A stretch of DNA of 64,000 bases from Fontivita pretiosa (GCF_050410795.1 NZ_CP191258.1:4526001-4590000), one strand, 5' to 3'; numbered from the stretch's first letter, positions 18,178-27,392 are shown. Translations and numbers: made by a program. Notes: generated by a model from the sequence alone, not told the origin.

Positions 18178-18413
18178 TCGGGTACTTCACATTTTACGAC
18201 TTGGCCACTCGCGGGCCAAAAATCTCCATGACGCGCCAAGGGGCGCGGAACCCGCCGGGTACAGTTCCTGGCGGTGGCCGGCGCCGTTGGCGCGTTTTGG
18301 TCATGGATGCCAGCGAAGTGCGATCCGGAGGATGTGCCGGGCGGACAGGTCGGCGGAGGCGACACGTCCTGCGGACACATCCCCGCGGAAACCGCACCTT
18401 CAATTCTGCGCCA

Positions 18414-19184
18414 TCACGACCGCCGATTGCGGCGGGCGAGCATTGGCACGGCCGCCAGCGCCAGCAGGCCAAGGCTTGCCGGCTCCGGGACCAGCACGAA
18501 GTCATCGACGACGAACGCCTGTCCGCCGCCCGCCGGGTTCGCCTGGGCATCCAGCATCGACACGCGGACGCGCACGAACATCGTTCCCGCCGGCGCCACG
18601 CCCGTCACCGTGTACTGCTTATAGTCGAACGGCTGGCCGTTATCGACGAACAGCGTCGGCATCAGGCTCAGGATCGAGGCGCCCAGCAGATTGCTGCTGG
18701 AGTCAAGGAACTCGATGGCGAACTCGGCGTCGCGCATCATCGCGTTGGGTTCGGCGCCGGCCCAGCCGGTCAGCGTGTACGTCGCGCCGGGCGTGCCCAG
18801 GACCGCCTGCATGAGGTGTCCGGTGGCCAAGCCGTTGGTCGTCGGGTTCCCACTGAAGGGCTTGAAGAACACGCCCCAGTCCGGAGAGGAGTTGTATGGT
18901 GGCGGATTCGACAGCCCATCACTGGTCACCGGTGTCGGTGCCGGCCCGGCCCATGGCTCGGAAGACATCTCATCCCCGTATGGGCCGGTGATCGATCTGA
19001 CGCCCACGTTCACCCATGAATCCGGCTTGGGCAGGAAGAAGCCCGGGACGATTTCCTCGTCGTGAACGCGGTCGAGGTTCCCGTTGGTCAACAGGTTCTG
19101 TGCCTGAGCAGACGGTGACGGAATCAAAGCCAGCAAACCAAACGCGCCGCCGACAACGGCGGCCAAAGAGCATCCGTATCGCAT
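18414..19184 (-). CDS. small secreted PEP-CTERM protein
   Basis: A 256-residue exported protein with signal peptide (about 1-29, ending PSPSAQA) and mature start QNLLTNGNLDRVHDEEIVPG, the opening of a beta-sandwich that resembles carbohydrate-binding modules. Internal segments (TYTLTGWAGAEPNAMMRDAE and VRVRVSMLDAQANPAGG) fit a single jelly-roll domain. The tail is VPEPASLGLLALAAVPMLAR followed by basic residues, a PEP-CTERM signal for exosortase. GGGAGAG precedes the ATG. It lies between the two GH144 genes, so glycan binding at the surface is a reasonable guess only. The 236 bases downstream (18178-18413) carry no gene. Confidence 0.8.
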   Translation of the reverse strand: MRYGCSLAAVVGGAFGLLALIPSPSAQAQNLLTNGNLDRVHDEEIVPGFFLPKPDSWVNVGVRSITGPYGDEMSSEPWAGPAPTPVTSDGLSNPPPYNSSPDWGVFFKPFSGNPTTNGLATGHLMQAVLGTPGATYTLTGWAGAEPNAMMRDAEFAIEFLDSSSNLLGASILSLMPTLFVDNGQPFDYKQYTVTGVAPAGTMFVRVRVSMLDAQANPAGGGQAFVVDDFVLVPEPASLGLLALAAVPMLARRNRRS

Positions 19185-19373
19185 TTGTCTCTCCCTCTGC
19201 GAAATGAACCGCGATCGCGGCCGCGGAACAGAACGCCTGCCCGCACGTGCTCACGACCGCCCACCACTTGACTGAGTTATCCGCAACACTGCACAACAAC
19301 GGTGCTGATCGCCGGCTATGCGCCGCGATGCACCACTGTTCTGAGCCCGCGTTCACCTCCTTCGCCTGCCGCC

Positions 19374-20780
19374 TTACTCCGGTGTGGCGGCGATCACCGA
19401 CGTGCTGGTTGATTCGGACAGCGTGCGGTCCAGTTGCCTGAACCCCGCCGCCTTCAGCGCACGCTGCGCCTCGGGGCTGGACATGAACGTATTCCAGACG
19501 AATCCGCTGCGGCAGTTTTCCGCCATCAGCACGATTGGCCCGACGTCGATCCCGATGACATCGCGATTGTACCATCCCGTGGCCGGGTTGAAGGCATCAA
19601 CAAATCCGTATTTCACGTAGCCCTTCTCGCCATAGCGATCGCGCATGGCCCGAAGGGCATCCAGGCAGAGCCTTGGCTCAAACGCCAGGCTTCCCCCAGC
19701 CGCGCACGGAACCACGCTGCCGTCGATCCTGCCATGCTCCGGAGGCCCGCCCCAGACCGTATACCCGTGCTCGGAATCCGAAGCGGTCAGTCCCCAGATG
19801 TCCGGCCCGTAGGTTGGGAAACGCCGGCTCAGCTCGTCGATCGTCCACTGCCGCTGCGCGATGGTGGCCAGTCGGGCGTTGCGGAAGTAGTTCATCGTGC
19901 CGTCGTGCAGCCCGCGGAGATCGAACCAGCACTGGGGGAACTGATGCGTGAACAGCGGGGGGCAGGCGACATAGGTCAACCCCGCGTAGCTGTAGACCGG
20001 CTGGCGTCTCCAGGTTTTCCAGGTCTGAGGCGGCAGGGGGTGTGTGCGCGATCCCATCCCCATCAACGCGACCATCACCGGGCATTCGCTGTAGCCGCTC
20101 CAGGTGCCTTCGAACATTCCCCTTTCCGGCGACCAGCCGGTGTGCATCTCGCCCTTATCGTTGCTCATCCACGCCCAATCGACCCGCTCGTAAAGCTCGT
20201 TGGCCAGCCGCGCCAGCTCGGTGTCGGGGAAATACTGCCGCACCGTCAGTACGCCGGCCATCAGCAACGCCGTGTCGATGTTGGAGACCTCGGAGTTCCA
20301 GGCGCGTTGCCCGGTTCGCATGTCGAGGAAGTGGTAGAAGTATCCGCGTTCGTGTGCGCCATGATCCTTGAGAAAGCGGATGACCTTCAGCGCGCGATCG
20401 TAACCTTCCTGGCGGGGTATCCATCCTCGCTCCACGCCGACGCAGATCGCCGTCAGCCCGAAGCCCACCGAGGCGATGCTGGCCGCGTCGTTGACTCTGC
20501 CGCCGGTGGCGCGGGCGCGGTCGGGCATCAGGCCTGTGACGGGATCGGCCTCATCGAGGAAGAACTGGATGCCGCGGCGCTGGAGGTCGTCGAGGAACTT
20601 TTCGTCGTCGGCAGTGAGAACCGTCTTTCCAGGGACGGAGGCGGGGTCTTCGTAGATACGGCCCATCGCCGCCAGCTCCACTGCCGATTCCGCGCCGCGA
20701 GCCGCGCCGGCGCAGACCAGTGCGATGGTCCAGACCAACACCAGGGTTTTGGGTCTGCCCGCTTGCATCTTCTTGGCCAC
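19374..20780 (-). CDS. GH144-family enzyme (endo-beta-1,2-glucanase-like)
   Basis: A 468-residue single-domain secreted enzyme (signal peptide about 1-30 ending CAGAARGA; GTG start). It matches the catalytic domain of the 1,249-residue neighbour throughout: GIQFFLDEADPVTGLMPDRA, ASIASVGFGLTAI, NSEVSNIDTALLMAGVLTVR, EHGYTVWGGPPEHGRIDGS, KYGFVDAFNPATGWY and AENCRSGFVWNTF. The fold is an (alpha/alpha)6 barrel, annotated as glucoamylase-like or GH144, whose characterised members are endo-beta-1,2-glucanases. Unlike its neighbour it has no lectin, dockerin or sorting module, so it is likely periplasmic or soluble and may trim oligosaccharides released outside. The 189 bases between it and the next gene (19185-19373) lack any recognisable feature. 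Confidence 0.8.
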   Translation of the reverse strand: MAKKMQAGRPKTLVLVWTIALVCAGAARGAESAVELAAMGRIYEDPASVPGKTVLTADDEKFLDDLQRRGIQFFLDEADPVTGLMPDRARATGGRVNDAASIASVGFGLTAICVGVERGWIPRQEGYDRALKVIRFLKDHGAHERGYFYHFLDMRTGQRAWNSEVSNIDTALLMAGVLTVRQYFPDTELARLANELYERVDWAWMSNDKGEMHTGWSPERGMFEGTWSGYSECPVMVALMGMGSRTHPLPPQTWKTWRRQPVYSYAGLTYVACPPLFTHQFPQCWFDLRGLHDGTMNYFRNARLATIAQRQWTIDELSRRFPTYGPDIWGLTASDSEHGYTVWGGPPEHGRIDGSVVPCAAGGSLAFEPRLCLDALRAMRDRYGEKGYVKYGFVDAFNPATGWYNRDVIGIDVGPIVLMAENCRSGFVWNTFMSSPEAQRALKAAGFRQLDRTLSESTSTSVIAATPE

Positions 20781-20843
20781 TCCGGATCGCGCTGTCCGGG
20801 CACGGGTCTACCGCTTCCCGGCGGCACAGACGATATCAGCGCA

Positions 20844-21821
20844 TCACTGCGGCGGGGTCACGTAGATGTTCTTCCGCAGCAGGTCCGGCTTCTTGCTTGA
20901 CTTGTTCAGCGTGAACGCCTGCACGTGCCCATCCAGCATCAGGCAGTTGGTCTGCGTGTCGTTCTTGTGGCGGAAGCGAACGTTGCCGGCGTTGTTGGTT
21001 GTATCCCGGTTCAGGTCCTTGGCCTCGTTCCAGGCCGGGATACCGGAGTTCATATCGATCGGCTGGTTCGGGTTCAGTGCCGGATCCAGCGAATAGTCAT
21101 CCGTGAGGTAAGGCTTTTTGACCTGCCGGTTGTTGTCCAGGGCATCGCACGTCGAGTGCGCCATGTACCCGCCCGAATGACCCAGAGGCTCGATCGTGCC
21201 CTCGAAAATGGCGGCGATTTCGGCGGGCCGTTTGACCCTGGCCAGCTTGTACGGTCGCATCGTCTGAGGCTTGCCGGTGGGCAGGAAGTAGTAGTCGAAC
21301 GTGCGCAGGTCGGGCATCAGCCGCGGATGCGACGAGTAGTGTGTGATCGCCGCTGAGGGAACCTTGCTCGGCAGGTACACCGACGGGCAAAGGAAGACCT
21401 CGCGCACGCCACCGCTGCCGGCGCTGACCGCCTGCTGATCCTTGTAGGCGCCGCTGGCCTGACGGCTGAGGATCTTCATCAACAGCGTGGTCCAATCCAT
21501 ACTGTCGCCGCGATAGGTAGTCTGAACACCGCCGTTGTAGGTGACAAAGCCATCCATGACCAGCCCGATCGGCAGGCTTCCCTTGTTCTCCCCGGCATAG
21601 ATGAACAGCGCCGTGCCGATCTGGCGCAGGTTGGCCATGCACTTGATCTGATAGCCGTTTTCGCGAGCGCGGTTGAGCGCGGGCAGAAGAACGCTGATCA
21701 GCACGGCGATGATGCCGATGACCACCAGCAGCTCGACGAGGGTGAACCCCGCGCCCGGCGTTGCGCGGCTCCGACGGTCGGGGGATCGCGGTTGACCAGA
21801 TGTTCTGACTTTTGCGGGCAT
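20844..21821 (-). CDS. prepilin-like secreted protein (DUF1559-like)
   Basis: A 325-residue protein. The ATG at 21821 is chosen because GGAGG lies eight bases upstream; a longer in-frame opening to 21914 has no such support. A basic leader ends TPGAG, followed by FTLVELLVVIGIIAVLISVL, with the canonical Gly before the cleavage-site Phe. The segment NRARENGYQIKCMANLRQIG follows, standard for the class, and the C-terminal part has CLMLDGHVQAFTLN, the DGH signature. Located between a GH144 gene and the LacI-family gene in the glycan locus, so it may be co-regulated; planctomycete members are often scattered among carbohydrate genes. Function unknown. Confidence 0.8.
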   Translation of the reverse strand: MPAKVRTSGQPRSPDRRSRATPGAGFTLVELLVVIGIIAVLISVLLPALNRARENGYQIKCMANLRQIGTALFIYAGENKGSLPIGLVMDGFVTYNGGVQTTYRGDSMDWTTLLMKILSRQASGAYKDQQAVSAGSGGVREVFLCPSVYLPSKVPSAAITHYSSHPRLMPDLRTFDYYFLPTGKPQTMRPYKLARVKRPAEIAAIFEGTIEPLGHSGGYMAHSTCDALDNNRQVKKPYLTDDYSLDPALNPNQPIDMNSGIPAWNEAKDLNRDTTNNAGNVRFRHKNDTQTNCLMLDGHVQAFTLNKSSKKPDLLRKNIYVTPPQ

Positions 21822-21910
21822 CGCGGGTTCCTCCGCTGCAACAGGACACGCATCTTGGGACAACCTTGCCGGTTCAGTCGCCGCAGACTCAAGCGACGCG
21901 GCGATGCGAC

Positions 21911-23092
21911 TCAACCGGCGGCCGGAGCGGCACCGGCCGTGTCACGCTGGCCGCCGCTGCCGTTGCCATTGCCATTTCCCCCATCGTTCTCGCTGCCTCG
22001 CCAGTGCGTTGAGGCTTCCGCGAGCGTCTGCGGATCGACTGCCGCGCCGGGCAGAAGCTGGCCGGCGTGTTTCCCGGCCGACGAGTTCCGCACCACCAGC
22101 CGCACCTGAAGCCGGTGTCCCGATGGGCGCTCGTGGCGCGTGATCAGATCCACCGCCCAGCGCGCCGCAACCTGGCCCATCAATCGCATCGGGCAGGCGA
22201 CGCTGGTCAGCGACAGGTGCGCCGCCGCTTCCACGTTGTCATACCCCGCCAGCGCCACATCCCCGGGCACCGACAGCCCGGCCCGCTGAAGCTCGCTGAG
22301 CATCCCGATGGCCATCTGGTCGTTGAAGCAGAAGATCGCATCGGGCAGGGGCTGGCCGGAATCGAGCATCTCGCGAGCCGCTCGCGAGCCGCTGGCGACG
22401 GTGAACGCGCCGGTCCAGATCAGTTTGGGATCAAGCGTCAGTCCCAGCCGGCTGAACGCCCGCTGGCAACCGAGCAGCCGCTGATCCGAGTCGTAGTTTC
22501 CCTTCGGGCCGGTGAGGATCGCGATCCGCCGATGACCCTGCTCGAAGAGGTGTTCGATCATGGCCTCGGCGCCGGCGACGTTGTCCATGCCCACCACCGG
22601 CAGGCTGGAGCCGCTGATTTCGCGGTCAATCAGTATGATGGGCAGGCGATCAACGGCCTCGGGCTTCAGGTCGCTGCTGTTTTCCAGGTTGAGGATGATC
22701 AGGGCGTCCACGCGCCCCTGGCGGAGCAGGCGTTTGACCAGCTCCGGACGACTGCGGCGTTTTCCGACGAAGCTGGCGAGCACGTCGAAACCGCTTTCAG
22801 CGGCGACTTCGTCGATCCCGGCCAGCACATCGGCATAAAAGCCGCTGGCGATCTCGGGGAAAATCGCCCCCAGCGTGTGGGTGCGACGTCCCGCCAGTGC
22901 CCGTGCGGCGTGGCTGGGCTCGTAAGAAAGCCGCTGTGCCGCTTCCAGTACCCGCCGGCGGGTTTCCTCGCTGACCCGGGCCTTGCCACTGAAGACGCGC
23001 GAGACGGTGGCGATGGACGCACCAGACAGCCGACTCACATCGTACAGCGTCGCGGGGGTACGAACCTGGATGGGCGGAGCGGTGTCGGTCAT
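21911..23092 (-). CDS. LacI-family transcriptional regulator
   Basis: A 393-residue DNA-binding repressor. The helix-turn-helix (about residues 15-36) reads TLYDVSRLSGASIATVSRVF, followed by the hinge helix SYEPSHAARALAGRRT, which contacts the minor groove. Residues 70-340 form the periplasmic-binding-protein-like effector domain (LGAIFPEIASGFYADVLAGI, then DALIILNLEN, and PDAIFCFNDQMAIGMLSELQ, then GDVALAGYDNVEAAAHLSLT), which in relatives binds sugars. The C-terminus has an unusual GNGNGNGSGG low-complexity tail. A perfect-armed operator lies 23 bases upstream of the start, so it probably represses itself; a near-identical site precedes the PEP-CTERM gene at 5316. Effector is inferred to be a beta-1,2-gluco-oligosaccharide from the gene neighbourhood. 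Confidence 0.92.
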   Translation of the reverse strand: MTDTAPPIQVRTPATLYDVSRLSGASIATVSRVFSGKARVSEETRRRVLEAAQRLSYEPSHAARALAGRRTHTLGAIFPEIASGFYADVLAGIDEVAAESGFDVLASFVGKRRSRPELVKRLLRQGRVDALIILNLENSSDLKPEAVDRLPIILIDREISGSSLPVVGMDNVAGAEAMIEHLFEQGHRRIAILTGPKGNYDSDQRLLGCQRAFSRLGLTLDPKLIWTGAFTVASGSRAAREMLDSGQPLPDAIFCFNDQMAIGMLSELQRAGLSVPGDVALAGYDNVEAAAHLSLTSVACPMRLMGQVAARWAVDLITRHERPSGHRLQVRLVVRNSSAGKHAGQLLPGAAVDPQTLAEASTHWRGSENDGGNGNGNGSGGQRDTAGAAPAAG

Positions 23093-23114
23093 GATTTGCC
23101 CGGAAATCCGGTCG

Positions 23115-23128
23115 TGTAACCGCTTACA
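23115..23128. promoter_or_regulatory. LacI-family operator (auto-regulatory)
   Basis: TGTAACCGCTTACA has perfect 5-base arms (TGTAA/TTACA) around a central CCGC, the classic LacI/GalR-family shape with a central CG. It lies directly after the -10 box and 23 bases before the regulator's ATG. Confidence 0.82.
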
Positions 23129-23156
23129 TGATGGCCCCGTCAGCCAAGCTTGTCAA
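23128..23156 (-). promoter_or_regulatory. promoter of the LacI-family gene
   Basis: Read on the - strand: TTGACA (23156-23151), a 17-base spacer, then CATCAT (23133-23128), matching four of six -10 positions. The operator starts on the last -10 base. The rest of the 200-base gap 23093-23292 shows nothing else I can support. Confidence 0.65.
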
Positions 23157-23292
23157 GCAAAAAAGCGGGGAAATTTGCCGGCCGCCGCCATGTGAACGTG
23201 TAAATTACCTGATGACTGATGGGTTAGACGCGGCTCGATCGACTCCACTGCCCGGCGAGTCCAAGTCGCACACGCCCCGCGCCCCCGGGGCG

Positions 23293-26200
23293 CTACAACT
23301 CGATCTCTACCACGTTTTCAGCGTGTTTCAACAGGGCGTGGAACTCCGCCTGCCCGGCACGCAGTCCCCCGGGGCGATACTTGTTCTCCACTCGCCGGGT
23401 CTTCAACTCCGCGCCATTGACCCGCACTCGCTGCGCGCCGGCGCCGTTACCACTGACCCTGAAGACGTAGCGGAGCGGGATTGTCTGGTAAGTCAGTTCG
23501 CAGGTTGCACCGTCCAATTCCGCCGGCAGGACCGGATCGAACTCGAGTTGCCCGTAATGCCGCCGCAGACCCAACAGTTGGCGGAAAACGATGCTGGTGT
23601 AGATCCCCGGCCCGCTGGAGTAGATTCGCCACCCGCCCTCGACGCGGATTTCACCGCGGCGGACCTTCTCGTACTCTCTGGACGCCTGGTAGCGATCGAA
23701 AAACGCGGCGTCGGAACTGCTGAAGTAGCAGTTTCGTTGTCTGGGCGCGGCGTTGGGGACGATCCCGGTGACGGCAATGGGATTCACCACCAGCAGCGCG
23801 TGCCACAACTCCTGAGCTTGACCGATGGCGGCCATCGCCTCGGCATACCGCAGATGGGCATGCACGTACTGAAGTCCGATCTCGCGTCCGAAGAACGCCG
23901 CTGATTCAGACCTGCGGAACGTTCGCTCCAGGCCGCCCTGGTAGACGCTGGGCCGGTCCATGAGCCGGGCGCCGTCGGGACAGACCAGGTGCTCGCGAAG
24001 CAGCTCCATGTGCCGCTGCGCCTGGGCAGGCGTAAAGATCCCGCTGAGAATGCCGCGGGTCATGGGAATCAGCCGATAGCGAAGCCCGGTTCGACGATCC
24101 GACGGATGAAGCAAATATTCCAGTGGGCGTGCCGGATGTGTGGCCAGATCGAAGATGGCGAACCCGGCCACCACGCCGTCGGGCATCAGGTGTCGCTGAA
24201 AGTCCTGCTCGATGGCGTCGGCGATGTCGGTGGCGGCGGCGGCACGCCGCGACTGCCCGAAGTGATTCATCGCCAGAGCGAATCGCCTCAGCGTCTGATA
24301 CATCAGCGCGGCGGTCCAGGCGCTGACCATGCGATCACGCAGGCTCGGGTCGGCCGGCTGAAGCGAATCGTCCCAGTCGCCGTCACCAAATCGCGGCAGA
24401 TTCACCCCTGGAAGAAACTGCTGGCACATCCGATTCAGCAGGCGATCGGTGTGTTCCAGCAGCGTCTCAGCGTCGTCGGTTGGCCCAAAGGTCTGTTCGT
24501 CGGTATACGGTAATCGCTCATGCAGCAGCGAAGGATCGTTGGTGTGTTCCAGGTAATCGCACAACGCCTTCAGCGGCCAGATCAGCACGTCCCCGTGGCA
24601 ATGCGTGGATTGGATCTGCTCAAAAGGCCGAAACATGAACCACTGCGGCCAGTCGTGACGATGCCGATACTGCTGCGAGAAGACTTTGCGGAGAATGTCG
24701 GCTACGACCTGAGGCTGGTCATGAGCCAGCAGGAACTCGACCGGTCCCTGGCAGACGTCTCGCACGCCCCAGGCGCCGCCGTTGGTCTGCTCCAGCCCGC
24801 GAGGCGTGGCCAGGTGGATCATCGCATCGCGTGCGAACCACGGCAGGCAATCGTTCAGCGCAGCGATGCTTGGCTGGTCCGGCAGGCTCAGCCGCGTGTT
24901 GCGGGTCAGGGCGCTCCAGAAACGCCCGGCGGGCTCGAAGGCGGGCTGCGCGTCAGTTGAAGCAACCGTCCCATACAGTTGGCACAACTGCTCGGCTCGA
25001 TTCGGGTCGTCAATCGCGCCCACAACGCTGAAGCTGAACCGGTTCGTGGGTCGGGTCTGGATCGTGAAGTAGGGCAGTGCCCGTCGCTGGCGATCGGGGA
25101 ACAGCAGCTCATCGGCCCCGATCCCGCAAATCACGTCGGCATCGCCGCTGACCACGTGAAACACCAGATTCGGCTGACGCTTGCCCACAAGCGACTTTTC
25201 GCCCGGGCGGATGGTGATTCGCGCCCGCTGTCGATCCAGCATCAGCCGTGGTCGGTCTTCATACTCCTCCGAGCCGGCGGCAATCTCGCCACACACCAGC
25301 AACTCCACTGGCCCGCCGGCGTTGCGAATCTGGTACGTGATTGCCGGATCATCCTCCCGGGCGATGCAGCTCACCGTCAGCAGGTCGCTGCCGTGGCGGT
25401 AGATCCAGCGGCACTGGTTCAACGCCATCTCGAAGGCCGACGGCACCGTCAGCAACTGCCAGTTGCCGGCCGGATCGCTCTGGCGGCGGACGAAGATCCG
25501 CAGCCCGTTGGACCTGATCAGCTCCAGCGGATCACGCTGCGTTGACAGCAGCTTGGCCAGACTCGCATTGCCCAGCGTCAACTGCGACGCGAATCCGCCG
25601 GCCGCGTAACACGTCACCGACGTCAATTCCGAGTCTGGAAACCAACCTCGTCCGGCGCGCAGAATGTGTCCGTGCGGACGGGCCACCGACAGTTCCTTGG
25701 CCTTCAGCACGACATGACGCGAATCCTGGCCATAGAAAAACGAGGCCGCCTTTCCATCGAGCGATTCGCGATGCCGGCAGGGCTCGGGGAACAGTTCGGC
25801 AAGCTGTCCGACGGATAACTCCTCGCCGCTGAAGGCTCCGGCGGTCTGGAACACAGTCCCGGGCCAGCTCGGGCGGATCAGCTCCACTGGCGTCGCCAAC
25901 ACCTGGAGCATGTCCCGGTGCATCTGTTGCACATGTTCGAGCCGTTGCAGGTCGGCGGCAGTGGATCGATCCGGATGGTTGGACAGATAGTATGCGAAGA
26001 AGCTGATCTGCTGCGAGCTTCCCGGCTCGATGGTCAGTCCGGAAGACTGAATCGCCGTGAACGCGGTCTCGTATTGTCGAACGCGCTGCCCAATAAGCGG
26101 CTTGGCCAAAGCCTGGGGCGGCGCCTGGCCGCGGTGAGCCGCGCCGAAGAAGTCGAAGCCGTCGGTCGTAAATCCCCGCGCGGCCGGCAGGCACCCTTGA

Positions 26201-26778
26201 AGCAGCCAGGGGTGTTTCTGTCCCGCCTGTGCAAGGTTCTGCCGCGTCATCAGCACATACCCGACCTGGGGATGTTCCATCGCCAGGTGATCCAGATAGT
26301 GCGAGGTGTACAGCGGGTTGTTGCGTGCCTGGGCGCGTGAGGCCAGGGCCAAGTCCTGCACCAGGATCGCATCACAATGGATGGGCTGATCGCAGCAGTT
26401 GGTGATTTGGAGATGGAAGAACCAGGCTTGGCCGCTGGGATGCACCCAGGCGGTGCAGACGTAGCGAAGCGAATGACCGTCGCCGCTCCAGAGCAGGCGA
26501 TCGGCGGCGGCAGCGAACTGACCGGCGTGCTGCGGGCCGATGATCTGCACGTAATCGATTACTGCGCCCAGTGCATCCAGTCGTCGTACATACAGTCGAT
26601 GCACCGATCCTGCCACCGGGCTGCCCAGATGCTGGTTGATCAGAATCCCATCACGCTGCTGCTCGATGGCGTACAGCCATCCACCCGCCAGTGCCTTGAG
26701 GCTCAATCCGTTTCCGGCCGGCAGAACGTGCAACGGGAAGGTCGTTTCGTCGATGAGGTCGATGCGTTCGATGGGCAT
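23293..26778 (-). CDS. GH94 phosphorylase, 1,2-beta-oligoglucan phosphorylase-like
   Basis: A 1,161-residue cytoplasmic enzyme without signal peptide. The ATG at 26778 gives a length in the range of 1,2-beta-oligoglucan phosphorylases; an upstream GTG at 26922 would add 48 residues that look untranslated. The N-terminal beta-sandwich includes DGILINQHLGSPVAGS. The (alpha/alpha)6 catalytic part (about 650-1080) includes NDCLPWFARDAMIHLATPRG, GAWGVRDVCQGPVEFLL, and GDGDWDDSLQPAD around residue 800, the GH94 motif carrying the catalytic acid. The late GGWRIYSSGPGIYTSIVFRQ closes the barrel. Characterised relatives phosphorolyse beta-1,2-glucan oligosaccharides to glucose 1-phosphate. Location beside GH144 enzymes, an importer and a LacI regulator supports that role. 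A 7-bp hairpin at 26808-26825 lies in the presumed leader. Confidence 0.75.
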   Translation of the reverse strand: MPIERIDLIDETTFPLHVLPAGNGLSLKALAGGWLYAIEQQRDGILINQHLGSPVAGSVHRLYVRRLDALGAVIDYVQIIGPQHAGQFAAAADRLLWSGDGHSLRYVCTAWVHPSGQAWFFHLQITNCCDQPIHCDAILVQDLALASRAQARNNPLYTSHYLDHLAMEHPQVGYVLMTRQNLAQAGQKHPWLLQGCLPAARGFTTDGFDFFGAAHRGQAPPQALAKPLIGQRVRQYETAFTAIQSSGLTIEPGSSQQISFFAYYLSNHPDRSTAADLQRLEHVQQMHRDMLQVLATPVELIRPSWPGTVFQTAGAFSGEELSVGQLAELFPEPCRHRESLDGKAASFFYGQDSRHVVLKAKELSVARPHGHILRAGRGWFPDSELTSVTCYAAGGFASQLTLGNASLAKLLSTQRDPLELIRSNGLRIFVRRQSDPAGNWQLLTVPSAFEMALNQCRWIYRHGSDLLTVSCIAREDDPAITYQIRNAGGPVELLVCGEIAAGSEEYEDRPRLMLDRQRARITIRPGEKSLVGKRQPNLVFHVVSGDADVICGIGADELLFPDRQRRALPYFTIQTRPTNRFSFSVVGAIDDPNRAEQLCQLYGTVASTDAQPAFEPAGRFWSALTRNTRLSLPDQPSIAALNDCLPWFARDAMIHLATPRGLEQTNGGAWGVRDVCQGPVEFLLAHDQPQVVADILRKVFSQQYRHRHDWPQWFMFRPFEQIQSTHCHGDVLIWPLKALCDYLEHTNDPSLLHERLPYTDEQTFGPTDDAETLLEHTDRLLNRMCQQFLPGVNLPRFGDGDWDDSLQPADPSLRDRMVSAWTAALMYQTLRRFALAMNHFGQSRRAAAATDIADAIEQDFQRHLMPDGVVAGFAIFDLATHPARPLEYLLHPSDRRTGLRYRLIPMTRGILSGIFTPAQAQRHMELLREHLVCPDGARLMDRPSVYQGGLERTFRRSESAAFFGREIGLQYVHAHLRYAEAMAAIGQAQELWHALLVVNPIAVTGIVPNAAPRQRNCYFSSSDAAFFDRYQASREYEKVRRGEIRVEGGWRIYSSGPGIYTSIVFRQLLGLRRHYGQLEFDPVLPAELDGATCELTYQTIPLRYVFRVSGNGAGAQRVRVNGAELKTRRVENKYRPGGLRAGQAEFHALLKHAENVVEIEL

Positions 26779-27009
26779 CAGTTTGTTTATCACAGCAGGC
26801 GCTTGTCCCGGCGCAAAGGCGCCGGAACCATCGCCGACGCCCGGGCAGACGTGTTGGAGAATACGGGCCGCGGCGAAAGAAAACCAGCAAATTTCCCGTT
26901 CGTGACGCGTCGGCCACCGCACCTGTTCAGGGGATTGGCAAATCTTGATAAATCAGGAAGACTGGCCTATCATCGGACCTGAAAGATCTTGGGAACGGAG
27001 TGATCCCTG

Positions 27010-27222
27010 ATGATGCGCAAACCTCATGTGGATGATCGCGTGCGATTGACCGCCGACGTGCCTGAGCTATCTCTGCACCGCGGCGATGTCGGAGTCGTGC
27101 GCAGTATCTGGTTTGCTCCCGACGACTCCTACGAAGTCGAGTTCCAGACCAACCAATCCGGGCTTCCCGCCCGCTGCCTGCTGCCTCCGCGGCAACTCGA
27201 GCTGCAAGACGAGCCGTCGTAA
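27010..27222 (+). CDS. DUF4926-like small protein
   Basis: A 70-residue protein resembling DUF4926: HVDDRVRLTADVPELSLHRG, then DVGVVRSIW, then a YEVEFQ segment. The pattern is a small SH3-like beta-barrel with a KOW-like GDVGVV turn. An upstream GGAG is about nine bases from the ATG. It diverges from the GH94 gene and precedes the hydrogenase cluster by 170 bases. In other bacteria such proteins often sit near toxin-antitoxin genes, but no partner is seen here. Function unknown. Confidence 0.7.
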   Translation: MMRKPHVDDRVRLTADVPELSLHRGDVGVVRSIWFAPDDSYEVEFQTNQSGLPARCLLPPRQLELQDEPS

Positions 27223-27331
27223 TTCGTCCGGGGCCGTCGGTAACCCAGTCAACCGTGTCTTCGCGGCGGCACAAGTAACCGGTGCCGCGCTGCGCCAGCG
27301 ACGAAAAATCCAGATTCAGGCCTTGGGGCTG

Positions 27332-27359
27332 TTGACCGCAACGCAGAAATCTCTACGTT
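27332..27359 (+). promoter_or_regulatory. tentative promoter of the hydrogenase cluster
   Basis: TTGACC (27332-27337), a 16-base spacer and TACGTT (27354-27359) lie 33 bases before the hypF start. The -10 match is poor (three of six), so this is only the best candidate in the 170-base gap 27223-27392. Confidence 0.3.
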
Positions 27360-27392
27360 AATACAGGAGTAAGTAGTCCTCTGTTTGACGCC

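Noticed and set aside
18202..18220. TTGGCC/GGCCAA hairpin upstream of the 1,249-residue protein
   Set aside because: Short six-base arms with no T-run in the direction of transcription; too weak to call a terminator.
19276..19292. GTTATCCGCAAC as a third LacI operator before the small PEP-CTERM gene
   Set aside because: Only the outer three bases are symmetric and it does not match the TGTAA/TTACA arms.
23207..23222. TGTAAATTAC near 23209 as another operator
   Set aside because: Half-sites are one base apart instead of four, so it does not fit the operator spacing.
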